Positions 44,463 through 53,210 of a DNA stretch of 64,000 nucleotides are shown piece after piece (the first letter of the stretch is position 1; the number at the start of each line of letters is the position of its first letter). Below the pieces are notes generated by a model. That model did no database searches, was not told the DNA's origin, and saw only the letters and a program-made list of their open reading frames with translations. Source of the stretch: CAXBCP01 sp963974055 (lineage in GTDB: Bacteria; Pseudomonadota; Alphaproteobacteria; MPNO01; UBA830); the NCBI GenBank assembly GCA_963974055.1, contig CAXBCP010000013.1, forward strand, positions 1-64,000, read 5' to 3'. The position numbers and the translations under genes were made by a program.

Positions 44463-44973
44463 TCGCGCGGCCAAAACTGCGCAGTGTTTTTTCGATCGTC
44501 GTCCAGGAGTCCCGGACGGCGACGTCGTTTTCCACCGAGGCCGCCTCGGTCGTGTAGGCGCGCAGGCTGCGCGCGAATTCCCGAACCGCATTTTCCACGT
44601 CGGGGCCGACCTTGATATATTCGCCAGGTCGGAAAACGGTATTCCCAAGGGCGAGGGCAACCGATTCTTCGTCCGGATGGGCGAAAACGGTCGAAAAGGC
44701 CGCCGACAGGACGGAAAACCGCTCCAGTGCCGCTTTTTCGAGCATATAAAGCTCTTTTATATCGAGGATGTTCTTCTTTTCGTCACGTTCGGCAAGCAAT
44801 CCGGCGATTTTTTCGGGCATTTGGGCCCCGTTCGCCTTTTTGACCGCGGAAATTTTTTTGCCGAACTCAACGTCGAGCGTAATCAGGCTGTTTTCCGCCT
44901 GTTTGACAGCCTCATAGGTCCGGTCGAGATCGGCTTTCGCCTCCTCGATCAGATGATGACGTTGAATGCGCAT
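44458..44973 (-). CDS. Uncharacterised coiled-coil protein next to cheY
   Basis: A 171-residue protein I do not recognise. Residues about 5-95 are strongly helical with heptad-like spacing and many charged residues (EEAKADLDRTYEAVKQAENSL, MPEKIAGLLAERDEKKNILDIKELYMLEK); the C-terminal part (about 100-171) is also helical. No signal peptide or membrane segment. It is just after a CheY gene on the same strand (21 bases), which hints at a chemotaxis or phosphorelay partner, for instance a CheY-P target. The TAG stop lies in a dispersed repeat. Confidence 0.7.
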   Translation of the reverse strand: MRIQRHHLIEEAKADLDRTYEAVKQAENSLITLDVEFGKKISAVKKANGAQMPEKIAGLLAERDEKKNILDIKELYMLEKAALERFSVLSAAFSTVFAHPDEESVALALGNTVFRPGEYIKVGPDVENAVREFARSLRAYTTEAASVENDVAVRDSWTTIEKTLRSFGRAI

Positions 44974-44994
44974 GCCATTTCGCCAGTCACCGGT

Positions 44995-45360
44995 TCAAAG
45001 CAGACCGGTCTGAACGAATTTGGATTGAATGATATCGCTGTCGAACGGTTTCATGATGTATTCGTTCGCGCCGGCGGCAATGCCCTCCTGGATGTGGGAC
45101 ATATCGTTCTCCGTCGTACAGAAAACGACGACGGGCTGTTTGTCGCCACTCATTTCCCGAAGCGCACGGAGATACTCGATTCCACTCATCACCGGCATGT
45201 TCCAGTCGAGCAGAACGACGTCGGGCATGGCTTTTTTACTCATGTCGAGCGCCACCTGACCGTCCTCGGCTTCGGAAACCTCGAATCCCAGTTCTTCGAG
45301 AATCTTCCGGGCAACCATTCTGACCACCTTGGAATCGTCCACAACGAGGCATGTTTTCAT
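44995..45360 (-). CDS. CheY-like single-domain response regulator
   Basis: A 121-residue receiver domain and nothing else. The acidic pocket is VVDDSKVVR (Asp8, Asp9), the phosphoacceptor Asp52 lies in LLDWNMPVMSG, the switch Thr in FCTTEND and the conserved Lys in YIMKPFD. This resembles alphaproteobacterial CheY and CheY-like proteins. No chemotaxis operon is nearby; its only partner here is the unknown coiled-coil protein downstream. Confidence 0.95.
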   Translation of the reverse strand: MKTCLVVDDSKVVRMVARKILEELGFEVSEAEDGQVALDMSKKAMPDVVLLDWNMPVMSGIEYLRALREMSGDKQPVVVFCTTENDMSHIQEGIAAGANEYIMKPFDSDIIQSKFVQTGLL

Positions 45361-45474
45361 GTTTTATGTCCGACATTCTGACCGGCATACCGCTATTCGA
45401 TACGCCTTGGAAACAACAGCAACTTACTCAAATTGTTCTAACCGTTAGTTAAATTGCCGGGCTTTGTCGGACGG

Positions 45475-46554
45475 CTACGTTTTCTTAAGGGCGGTCAGAT
45501 ATCCCTGTACGGGTTCGCCGTATTCCATTCGAAGCGTATCGGTACGGCCCGTAATCTCGCTGAATCCTGCGGTTCGCGCCGATTTTCGAACATAGGCCGG
45601 CTTATGGGCATATCGCCCGGACCCGGTCAGCGCATAGCCCCGCTTCGACTGCGCTTCGACGGAAAAGATCAGGATTCCGCCGGGCTTCAGCGCGATATGG
45701 GCCGCGGCCAGCGTTTCCGCGAGATCGCCGATATAGCAGAACACGTCTGCGGCCACGATCAGGTCGAACATTCCGGGCTGGCCGCGCATGCAGTCCGCGA
45801 GTTCGCGTTCGAGCAGTTCGTCGTAGATTTCCCGGGCTTTCGCCAGCTTCAACATTTCTGGCGACAGGTCGACACCGGTCAGCGTCCGGGCATATTTCCT
45901 GAAATCGAGACCCGACAGACCGGTTCCGCAGCCGGCATCCAGGATATCCAGTCCGCCCGGCGGACCGTCGCTGACATCCCGGAACAGTGTGTGGATCAGC
46001 TTGGGCGCCCGGTATTCAAGGTCCTCGAGAAGCTGCTTGTCGAAATCCTCGGCAAAGTGGTCGAAGGTTTCGCGGACATACTCGTCGCTCGCGCGTACCG
46101 GCTTCGGCCCGTCGCCGAGGGCCGCCACCATGTGCCGCGCTTCATGATCTTCGGGGTATTTGTCGCTATAGGCCCGATACCAGTTCAGGGCCTCCTTCAG
46201 GTTGCGGTTGCCGTAATGCGCCTCGGCCAGTCCCCAGATCGCATCGTCGTAATCCGGGTCGAGATCGAGGATTTTCCGGTAACACCGTATGGCGACGTCG
46301 AAGCGCCCGTGGGCAAGCGCCGTTTTGCCGACGCTGTAGGTGCTTTCGGTTTCGATATCCGTCACCGCTTTTCGGGCGGCCGCACCGTCGCCCGTCGCCC
46401 GGCCCGCCTCGACGATCTCCGCCAGGGCCTTTGCGGCGGCCAGATGCTTCGGTTGCGCGGCAAGAATGTCGCGGTACAGCGCGGCCGCTTCCTCGGACTT
46501 TCCACGTCCGGCAAGCTCGGTAGCCCGGTCGAACCGATCGATATTGTCTGTCAT
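45475..46554 (-). CDS. TPR-methyltransferase fusion protein
   Basis: A 359-residue protein. The N-terminal 150 residues contain TPR helices (ATELAGRGKSEEAAALYRDILAAQP, AIRCYRKILDLDPDYDDAIWGLAEAHYG). A class I methyltransferase follows: LDILDAGCGTGLSG is motif I, LTGVDLSPEMLKLA motif II and ALKPGGILIFSVE motif III. This layout is common in alphaproteobacteria and resembles C-terminal NDUFAF5-like methyltransferase proteins; substrate unknown. No neighbour gives a clear clue. Confidence 0.92.
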   Translation of the reverse strand: MTDNIDRFDRATELAGRGKSEEAAALYRDILAAQPKHLAAAKALAEIVEAGRATGDGAAARKAVTDIETESTYSVGKTALAHGRFDVAIRCYRKILDLDPDYDDAIWGLAEAHYGNRNLKEALNWYRAYSDKYPEDHEARHMVAALGDGPKPVRASDEYVRETFDHFAEDFDKQLLEDLEYRAPKLIHTLFRDVSDGPPGGLDILDAGCGTGLSGLDFRKYARTLTGVDLSPEMLKLAKAREIYDELLERELADCMRGQPGMFDLIVAADVFCYIGDLAETLAAAHIALKPGGILIFSVEAQSKRGYALTGSGRYAHKPAYVRKSARTAGFSEITGRTDTLRMEYGEPVQGYLTALKKT

Positions 46555-46631
46555 GGTGAAAAATCAGTTCCGTTCGGTCCGCCCCAATTTACCACAGGCA
46601 CCAGCGAACGAAACCGGTCGGCGCGCAGAGC

Positions 46632-46844
46632 CTACTTGCCCTTGCCCTTGCTGCCGCTTTTGCCACCACTTCCGCCGCACCAGGGGTTGCCCTTGACGGC
46701 ATTGTTGCAGGAAGGCGTCACCGCGTTCGCGCTGCGGTCCAGGTGAAGGACCGTCGGCGCAACATAGGCAACGGCTGTTCCCAACCCCAGGCGTGCCAGC
46801 GCCTTGCGCCGGTCGATTTTTTGCGTCGAGAGATTTTCGCCCAT
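46632..46844 (-). CDS. Small protein with twin-arginine-type signal
   Basis: A 70-residue protein. DRRKALARLGLGTAVAYVAPTVLHLDRSANA looks like a Tat signal (here RRKALARLG in place of RRxFLK), with possible cleavage near residue 41. The mature part would be about 29 residues: CNNAVKGNPWCGG with two Cys, then a Gly/Ser/Lys tail GSGGKSGSKGKGK. Similar short Tat-signal proteins are widespread in Alphaproteobacteria but uncharacterised. The Cys pair might form a disulfide or bind a metal or haem. It lies between two divergent genes. Confidence 0.6.
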   Translation of the reverse strand: MGENLSTQKIDRRKALARLGLGTAVAYVAPTVLHLDRSANAVTPSCNNAVKGNPWCGGSGGKSGSKGKGK

Positions 46845-46985
46845 CGCTGAACCTCAATTCTGGGCAAACACATGCCCGCATATCGCACTATAAACTACCA
46901 GCTTTAATAAATGGTGCCAAAAGCGGTTGTTTTAAAGTCTTAAATGTTGGAACACGCCCGCTTTTTTGTTTACGTTATGTTCCCC

Positions 46986-47441
46986 ATGTCGATTTTCGAT
47001 ACCCCACCCGATGTTCCTGAAACCACCCGCCTGATCACCCGCGGCGTCTGCAGGCTGTTTCAGGACCTCGGCTTCGGCACATTAACCGAATTCAAGCTGA
47101 CGAATGGCCGGCGGGTCGATGTCATGGCGATCGACCGCAACGGCGAATTCGTTATCGTCGAGGTCAAAAGCACAGTTGCCGATTTCCGCGGCGACCGGAA
47201 ATGGCAGGAATACCTGGGGTTCTGCGAGCGGTTCTATTTCGCGGTGCCCGCGGGTTTCCCGGTCGATCTGATGCCGGATGAGTGCGGGCTGATCGTCGCC
47301 GACCCCTATGACGCCGCCGTCCGACGCGAAAGTCTTACCCACAAGCTGAATACCAACCGGAAACGCCGCCAGCTTATCCGTTTCGCAATCGCCGCCAGCG
47401 ACCGCCTGCGGCATATGGGCCAGGATGCTTTAAGCGGGTAG
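46986..47441 (+). CDS. mmcB: MmcB family DNA repair protein
   Basis: A 151-residue protein of the MmcB family, a PD-(D/E)XK nuclease-like fold. NGRRVDVMAIDRNGEFVIVEVKSTVADFRGDRKW carries the catalytic Asp and ExK. In Caulobacter, mmcB is a damage-inducible gene needed for mitomycin C resistance. The ATG at 46986 begins the conserved SIFDTPPDVPE; the frame is open 14 codons upstream. The family is essentially alphaproteobacterial. Confidence 0.9.
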   Translation: MSIFDTPPDVPETTRLITRGVCRLFQDLGFGTLTEFKLTNGRRVDVMAIDRNGEFVIVEVKSTVADFRGDRKWQEYLGFCERFYFAVPAGFPVDLMPDECGLIVADPYDAAVRRESLTHKLNTNRKRRQLIRFAIAASDRLRHMGQDALSG

Positions 47442-47589
47442 AGGCGTACCGACCTTTTCTGCCCGCAGCACGGGATCATTTTCTTAAATACGATTGTATG
47501 CGCGTCTTTTCCCTGTCATATTTCGATCATAAGCTGTTGAAAAACAACGGCACGAACGACGCGAATAAAAACGAACAGGGGTTAGAATT

Positions 47590-47928
47590 ATGTTGCGGGT
47601 TGGCGCAATCATAATGCTGGGGCTGCTTTCCGCGGGCTGTACGGCGCATAAAACGACGCGTGTGCCGCTGGCGATCAGCGCGAACGCGATGACGGAGATG
47701 CGCGACACCACATCGCTTATCGAGAAACGGGAATTGGCATCGATCAACTGCCGCAGGGCGGGCTACCGCAAGCGGACAGCGGACTATTACCAGTGCATGC
47801 GCGCATTGATCGCCCGCGACCTGCAACGGACGCGCGACCGGGCGGACAGGTATTTCACGCAAGCGGCCCGACGCGGCGTCTGCATGGACCGCACCACCTA
47901 TCGCGTCGCCCGCTGCCTGGAAATCTGA
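47590..47928 (+). CDS. Small lipoprotein, function unknown
   Basis: A 112-residue protein. The lipobox LLSAGC (lipid attachment at about Cys17) follows a short hydrophobic stretch. The rest is basic, with Cys in SINCRRAGY, YYQCMRALI, GVCMDRT and ARCLEI, so disulfides are likely in the periplasm. No family recognised. It converges with a membrane methyltransferase gene nine bases downstream. Confidence 0.65.
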   Translation: MLRVGAIIMLGLLSAGCTAHKTTRVPLAISANAMTEMRDTTSLIEKRELASINCRRAGYRKRTADYYQCMRALIARDLQRTRDRADRYFTQAARRGVCMDRTTYRVARCLEI

Positions 47929-47937
47929 ACCGGAAGC

Positions 47938-48525
47938 CTAATCTGCGCTCTTCCCGCGCCACGGAACGAAAGCCGGGACACGCGACCGGTACGCCGCATA
48001 GGCCTGCCCATACCGCGCAATCAGGCGGCGTTCTTCGAATAGGGTGCCGATGACCAGGTAAACGCTGCCCCAGAACGCCGTCGCCAGCGCAAATTCCGTT
48101 TGCGCATGTCCCCAGAGCATCAGAAAAAGTCCGGAATACAGGGGATGGCGCACGTAGCGATGCAGCCCGTCGATCCTTAACCCCTCGTCCGGCTCGACGT
48201 CCGGTGCCCGCAGCTGCGTCATGCCGAGAAACCGGCCCCGGTCGTATCCCGTCAGGGCGACCGCGATAACGGCAACACCGAGAAGCGACACGACATCGCC
48301 GGCCGTGCGGGCGGCAGGCGGCAGTCCGAGCGGCGCTGCATCGCCCAGCCAGAAACGCCCCAACCACCAGACGATTCCGAGATGCAGCAGGGCAAAACCG
48401 TTATAGGCCAGGCGGTTGTAGCGCCCGAGGCGGAGAGCGGCCTTCACGCTGTCGGCCGCCAGTACCGAATGCAGCGCACCGAAGGACAACCACGCCAGGC
48501 CGTACCAGATGTGTTCGGTCGCGAT
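47938..48525 (-). CDS. Membrane protein of the isoprenylcysteine carboxyl methyltransferase-like family, with unusual start
   Basis: At least 195 residues with about five hydrophobic segments. HRYVRHPLYSGLFLMLWG and FEERRLIARYGQAYAAYRSRVPAFVPW are the cofactor-binding end of ICMT and related phospholipid or NnrU-like methyltransferases. No ATG, GTG or TTG exists near the N-terminus. A GGGAG sequence lies eight bases before ATC at 48525; alternatives are CTG at 48543, overlapping the hldE stop, and an internal TTG that would cut the first helix. Last gene of the polysaccharide operon. Confidence 0.72.
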   Translation of the reverse strand: MATEHIWYGLAWLSFGALHSVLAADSVKAALRLGRYNRLAYNGFALLHLGIVWWLGRFWLGDAAPLGLPPAARTAGDVVSLLGVAVIAVALTGYDRGRFLGMTQLRAPDVEPDEGLRIDGLHRYVRHPLYSGLFLMLWGHAQTEFALATAFWGSVYLVIGTLFEERRLIARYGQAYAAYRSRVPAFVPWRGKSAD

Positions 48526-48539
48526 GGAATTCTCTCCCG

Positions 48540-50009
48540 TCAGGAAGCGTTCATCCGGGCGATGGTGGCCGTGGTGCTGAAGCCCGGCACGATGTCGGCG
48601 AGGATGACTTTCCCGCCATAGGACTGCACGAGATCGGCGCCGACCACCGTTTCGACCGTGTAGTCGGCCCCCTTCACAAGGATATCGGGCCGGACTTCGT
48701 GCAGCAGCGCTTCCGGCGTGTCCTCGTCGAAGATCACGACGAGGTCGACGGTTTCGAGCGACGACAGCACGGCCGCCCGCGCGGCCTCGTTCTGCATGGG
48801 CCGGTTTTCGCCTTTCAGGCGCTTTACCGACGCATCCGAATTCAGGCCCACGACCAGCCGGTCGCAGGTCGAACGCGCGGATGCCAGAAGCGATACATGA
48901 CCCGGATGCAGAAGATCGAAACATCCATTGGTGAACCCGACCTTCTCGCCGCGGTCCTTCCATGTCCGGATACGGTCCAGCGCCGCCGCCAGGCGCAACG
49001 GCGGCTGCGGGCCGCTGAGCCCGGTCATCTCACCCAGCTCGGCATGCAGATCGTCGGCATAGACCACCGCGGTGCCGGTCTTGCCGACAACGATTCCGGC
49101 GGCGACATTCGCGAGCTGCGCCGCTTCGATCATGGGCGTGCCCGCCGCAATACCCGCCGCCAGCACGGCCAGCACCGTGTCGCCCGCGCCAGATACGTCG
49201 AACACTTCGCGCGCGCGGGACGGGAAATGGTCCGCCCTGTCCGGAGCGATCAGGGACATGCCCTGCGCGCCGCGGGTCACCAGCATCGCGCCGATCCCGG
49301 CGGCGGCAAGACGGCCGCGCGCCGCCGCCACGATCCCGTCTTCGGACGACAGGTCGCCATCGGCGGCTTCGCCCAGTTCCTTCAGGTTCGGCGTAATCAG
49401 CGACGCACCGGCATAGCGGCCGAAATCGCGCGATTTCGGATCGACGATGACCGGTTTCCCGGCGCTTTTCGCCGCCGCGATCAGGCGCGCAACCAGCCGG
49501 TCCGTTATCGTCCCCTTGCCGTAATCCGATACGATCAGCGCGCCGGCACCCGACAGCGCGGCCTCCGCCGCCGCAAACACGGAATCGGCGACATCGTCGG
49601 AAATCGGCGTCGTCACTTCACGGTCCGCCCGCAGGAGTTGCTGCCCGCCGGCGACGTAGCGCATCTTGCTGGTTGTCGGCCGGCCCGTATCGACCACCAG
49701 CGTCGGCGTCACCCCGGCGAGATCGCGCAACAGCAGGCCGATATCGCCGGCGATTTCGTCATCGCCGGTAACGCTGACAAAATCGACCAACGCCCCGACG
49801 GACACCAGGTTGCGCACGACGTTGCCGGCGCCGCCGAGCATGACCGTTTCGTTGGTCACACGGCAGACCGGGATCGGCGCTTCAGGCGATATCCGGGTGA
49901 CTTCGCCATAGACGAACCGGTCGAGCATCACGTCCCCGACACAGACCACCCGCGCGCCCTGCAGCGCCGTGATGCGTTCGGCAAGCGCGGTGAGATCCGG
50001 CGCGATCAT
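48540..50009 (-). CDS. hldE: Bifunctional heptose-7-phosphate kinase / heptose-1-phosphate adenylyltransferase
   Basis: A 489-residue two-domain enzyme for ADP-heptose. The PfkB-type kinase domain (about 1-320) has GGAGNVVRNLVSVGA and the anion hole FDVSGAGDTVLA. The nucleotidyltransferase domain (about 345-489) has GFTNGCFDLLHPGHVSLL with the HxGH motif, and ENRPMQNEAARAAVLSSL. ATG at 50009 lies one base after the gmhA stop codon; an ATG 27 bases earlier also exists. Follows gmhA, which makes its substrate. Confidence 0.97.
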   Translation of the reverse strand: MIAPDLTALAERITALQGARVVCVGDVMLDRFVYGEVTRISPEAPIPVCRVTNETVMLGGAGNVVRNLVSVGALVDFVSVTGDDEIAGDIGLLLRDLAGVTPTLVVDTGRPTTSKMRYVAGGQQLLRADREVTTPISDDVADSVFAAAEAALSGAGALIVSDYGKGTITDRLVARLIAAAKSAGKPVIVDPKSRDFGRYAGASLITPNLKELGEAADGDLSSEDGIVAAARGRLAAAGIGAMLVTRGAQGMSLIAPDRADHFPSRAREVFDVSGAGDTVLAVLAAGIAAGTPMIEAAQLANVAAGIVVGKTGTAVVYADDLHAELGEMTGLSGPQPPLRLAAALDRIRTWKDRGEKVGFTNGCFDLLHPGHVSLLASARSTCDRLVVGLNSDASVKRLKGENRPMQNEAARAAVLSSLETVDLVVIFDEDTPEALLHEVRPDILVKGADYTVETVVGADLVQSYGGKVILADIVPGFSTTATIARMNAS

Positions 50010-50010
50010 C

Positions 50011-50580
50011 TCAGGCGCATTTTTGTTCGAGCACATCGCACAGCATCTGGCCGAGCGTGATGTGCATTTCCTGGATGCGCGCCGTCGTTTCCGACGGCAC
50101 GATCAGCAGCGGATCGGCCAGACCGACCAGCTTTCCACCGTCCTTGCCGGTCAGCGCCGCCGGGACCACGCCCATATCGCGCGCGCATTCGAGCGCCTTC
50201 GTCACGTTCGCGCTCTGCCCGGATGTCGTGATCCCGATAGCGACATCGCCCGGCTTGCACAGGGCTTCGACCTGGCGGGCGAATACGGTGTCGTACCCGA
50301 AATCGTTGGCCGCCGCGGTCAGGAGCGACGTGTCGGTTGTAAAGGCAATCGCCGGCAGCGCCCGGCGGTTCACCTTGTAGCGGCATACCAGCTCGGTCGC
50401 GAGGTGCTGGGCATCCCCGGCGCTGCCGCCATTGCCAAAAAAAACCAGCTTGTTGCCCGCGTTGACCGCCTTTGCGCACAGCTCCGCCAGGCGGATAAAA
50501 TCCGCTTTGAGCGCACGCGTGGCCGCAACAACGGCATCATGCTCGTCGAGTTCAGCGTCGAAATAGGCGTCGAGATTCAT
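50011..50580 (-). CDS. gmhA: Sedoheptulose-7-phosphate isomerase
   Basis: A 189-residue SIS-domain enzyme that begins ADP-heptose synthesis for LPS inner core. VFFGNGGSAGDAQHLATELVCRY carries the active-site Gly/Ser loop and His, TTSGQSANVTKALE the phosphate-binding loop. ATG at 50580 follows GGAG by nine bases; in-frame ATGs upstream overlap the preceding glycosyltransferase gene. Adjacent to hldE, which takes the product onward. Confidence 0.96.
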   Translation of the reverse strand: MNLDAYFDAELDEHDAVVAATRALKADFIRLAELCAKAVNAGNKLVFFGNGGSAGDAQHLATELVCRYKVNRRALPAIAFTTDTSLLTAAANDFGYDTVFARQVEALCKPGDVAIGITTSGQSANVTKALECARDMGVVPAALTGKDGGKLVGLADPLLIVPSETTARIQEMHITLGQMLCDVLEQKCA

Positions 50581-50584
50581 CGAT

Positions 50585-51907
50585 TCAGTCTCCATGGGAA
50601 CTGGATAGCGCATTTTCGGGCGATTCGGAATCCTCAAGCGCATCCAGCATCGCCGCCTCGAGGGTCAGGAAATGCGCTTCCCAGGTCCAGCTTTTCAGAA
50701 TATAGGCGCGGGCGGCTTCGGCAAGGCGGTCGCGCCGGGCCGGATCGGCCAGAAGCGCGAGCACCGAATTGGCAAAACTTCGCGCGTCGTCGGCAATAAC
50801 AAGATGGTCGCCCGGCGTCGCCCGGATGCCTTCATTCGCGACGGTGGTGGCGACGACCGCTTTGCGCATGGCCATGAATTCGATCAGCTTGTTCTGCATG
50901 CCGGCGCCGACCTGGACCGGGTTGATGCAGACGGCGGCGCGCGCGATGTAATCGGCGGGGTCGGGCACTTCGCCGGTGACGGTCACCCCGTCAAGCGCCG
51001 CCAGCGCCAGGACTTCGGGCCGCGGATCGCGGCCGACGATCAGCAGTTTCGCCCGCGCTTCGCCCGCGCGTACCAGCGGCCAGACATTCTCGGCGAACCA
51101 GACGATCGCGTGCACATTGGTGTAGGTGCGCAGCACGCCGTTGAAGACCAGGGTGAAGGGTTCTTCCGCGATATCGGTGCGCGGCGCGAACCGGTCGACA
51201 TCGACGCCATGCGGGCCGAACACCACGTTGTCTATTTCCGGCAGGCCGCGGTCGCGGCAGGCCGACGCGATCTCGTCGACATCCTGCTGGCCGATCAGCA
51301 CAGTGCGCGTGAAATCCGCCCAGACGCGCGGCTCGTAATTCTGCACCAGCCGCGTCTCGACCGCATAAAGCAGCTTTTCCTTCAGGTTTCGGTAATGCTG
51401 CGCCATGCGCCGCGTGTTCAGCGCCTGGGAAAGCTGCATGGCGAGGAACGTCACCGGGCCTTCCGCCCGCCGGCGCGACCGACCGAGACCGCGCATGGTT
51501 TCGGCGCTGCGGATATAATAGCTGTAGCCGATATCGGCACTGCCGAGCCCGGCGCGCACGGCCCGGGTCTGGGCCCGGTTGGAAAACCAGCCGACCTGCA
51601 ACGGCAGGCCGCGCAGCAAACCGCCCAGCGCCCCCATGACCCGGCGAACGGGACCGTGGGGAAAGATATGAACGCTGCGGCAGACATCCCCGATCCAGGC
51701 GCGGTGTTCGGCGCTGATCTCCTCGCCGTTATCGAGCGCATAAAAATCGATGGCATGCCCGCGCGCCGCCAGAAACGAAATAAGATGGGCGACCGTCATC
51801 TGATCGGCGCGGGTCATGGGCAGCGGCAGGCGGCTATAGGCGATCGCGATGGCGAATGGGCGCGGCGCGGGTTCGACGCGCATGACCTTTGGCAGACCGG
51901 CCGTCAT
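50585..51907 (-). CDS. Glycosyltransferase family 4 protein (sugar transferase of the exopolysaccharide type)
   Basis: A 440-residue GT-B enzyme. IAIAYSRLPLPMTRADQMTVAHLISFLAARGH is the N-terminal motif of the TIGR03087-like subgroup linked to exopolysaccharide and exosortase loci. TLVFNGVLRTYTNVHAIVWFAENVWPLV starts the donor domain; CINPVQVGAGMQNKLIEFMAMRKAVVAT contains the nucleotide-binding region. It acts at the cytoplasmic face in polymer assembly. Five bases separate it from the upstream dehydrogenase and four from the gmhA start. Confidence 0.9.
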   Translation of the reverse strand: MTAGLPKVMRVEPAPRPFAIAIAYSRLPLPMTRADQMTVAHLISFLAARGHAIDFYALDNGEEISAEHRAWIGDVCRSVHIFPHGPVRRVMGALGGLLRGLPLQVGWFSNRAQTRAVRAGLGSADIGYSYYIRSAETMRGLGRSRRRAEGPVTFLAMQLSQALNTRRMAQHYRNLKEKLLYAVETRLVQNYEPRVWADFTRTVLIGQQDVDEIASACRDRGLPEIDNVVFGPHGVDVDRFAPRTDIAEEPFTLVFNGVLRTYTNVHAIVWFAENVWPLVRAGEARAKLLIVGRDPRPEVLALAALDGVTVTGEVPDPADYIARAAVCINPVQVGAGMQNKLIEFMAMRKAVVATTVANEGIRATPGDHLVIADDARSFANSVLALLADPARRDRLAEAARAYILKSWTWEAHFLTLEAAMLDALEDSESPENALSSSHGD

Positions 51908-51912
51908 CGTCT

Positions 51913-53184
51913 TTACAGACGGTCTATGTCGACGACTGCCGCGCGGCCGTCGAAAACAGTCCGGTCGATTTTCACGCCTTTGCCGACAACGACCAGGGAA
52001 ACGTCCCCCGCCGCTTCGATATCCTCGACCAGCAGCCGCGACAGATGCGGCAGGCGTTGCTGGACGAAGGCGAGGTTGGCGCCGACGAGTTCCCGGTTCT
52101 TAAGGTCGGGATCGTAAATCTTCAAATCGTATCCCTTGCCGACCAGAGATTCGGCGAGGTCGATCAGCGGGCTTTCCCGCAAATCGTCGGTTTCCGCCTT
52201 GAAGGTCAGCCCGATCAATAGCACCTTCCCGCCGGGCTGCAGGCGGTCCATCACCCGCCCGGCGAGGTAGGATTTATGCGCCTCGTTCGATTTGATCACG
52301 TTCGACATCACCGGCAGGTCGACGCCCCGCCCCCCGGCCAGCGCCGAAATCGCGCGCACGTCCTTCGGCAGGCAGGAGCCGCCGAAGGCGCCGCCGGGCC
52401 GCAGGTAATACGGCGAAATATTCAGCTTCGTATCGGCAAGGAACACGTCGGCCAGCGGCGTCGGATCGACGTCCAGCTCCAGCGCGAGCCGGCCGATTTC
52501 GTTCGCGAAGACGACCTTCAGCGCATGAAAGCCGTTATCCGACAGCTTGACCATCTCGGCCGTCCGGTAGGGAAGTTCGAAGAACGGCGCGTCGATATGA
52601 TCGTAAATCCCGAGCATGCGCTTGCTGACACCGGCTTCGCGCTCGCCGACGACAACCCGCGACGGCGCGTAATAATCCCTGATTGCGGTGGATTCGCGCA
52701 GGAATTCGGGGTTCAGAACGGCCTCGAAACGCGTGCCGGCATCCTCGCCCGCCGCGCCGGTCAGAACCGGCAGGATCACGTCCTCCATCGCACCGGGATA
52801 CATGGTCGACCGGTAGGCAACGATCAGCGGGGCACGGTCCGCATCGCGCGTCTTCAACGCCGCGCCGAGTTCGGCCGAGACGGCGCAGACCTGAGTCAGG
52901 TCCAGCCCGCCCCCCGGCAAAGACGGCGTGCCGACGCATATCATCGCGATATCGGCGTCGTCGAGATGGCCGCCGACACCGGTATCGGCCGAAAGCCGCC
53001 CAGCGTCGCGCCCGCCGGCCAGCAGATCGTCGAGTCCCGGTTCGGAGACCGGCGACCGTCCGGATTGAATCTGCGCCGCCTTTTCGGGGCTGACATCGAC
53101 GCCGACTACGGTGTGACCGTCCTTCAGAAGGCACGCGGTCGCGGTAGCGCCGACATAGCCCAGTCCGAATACAACTATTTTCAT
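51913..53184 (-). CDS. UDP-glucose / GDP-mannose 6-dehydrogenase family protein
   Basis: A 423-residue NAD-dependent enzyme that oxidises a nucleotide sugar to its uronic acid. VVFGLGYVGATATACLL binds NAD, NPEFLRESTAIRDYYAPSRVVVG is the central motif, and GGAFGGSCLPKDVRAI carries the catalytic Cys. The sequence looks a little closer to GDP-mannose dehydrogenases (AlgD-like) than to UDP-glucose dehydrogenases, but substrate is open. It probably supplies the uronic acid of the polymer made by this locus. Confidence 0.93.
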   Translation of the reverse strand: MKIVVFGLGYVGATATACLLKDGHTVVGVDVSPEKAAQIQSGRSPVSEPGLDDLLAGGRDAGRLSADTGVGGHLDDADIAMICVGTPSLPGGGLDLTQVCAVSAELGAALKTRDADRAPLIVAYRSTMYPGAMEDVILPVLTGAAGEDAGTRFEAVLNPEFLRESTAIRDYYAPSRVVVGEREAGVSKRMLGIYDHIDAPFFELPYRTAEMVKLSDNGFHALKVVFANEIGRLALELDVDPTPLADVFLADTKLNISPYYLRPGGAFGGSCLPKDVRAISALAGGRGVDLPVMSNVIKSNEAHKSYLAGRVMDRLQPGGKVLLIGLTFKAETDDLRESPLIDLAESLVGKGYDLKIYDPDLKNRELVGANLAFVQQRLPHLSRLLVEDIEAAGDVSLVVVGKGVKIDRTVFDGRAAVVDIDRL

Positions 53185-53210
53185 ACGCGATACTCCTGTC
53201 GGACCCGGTT

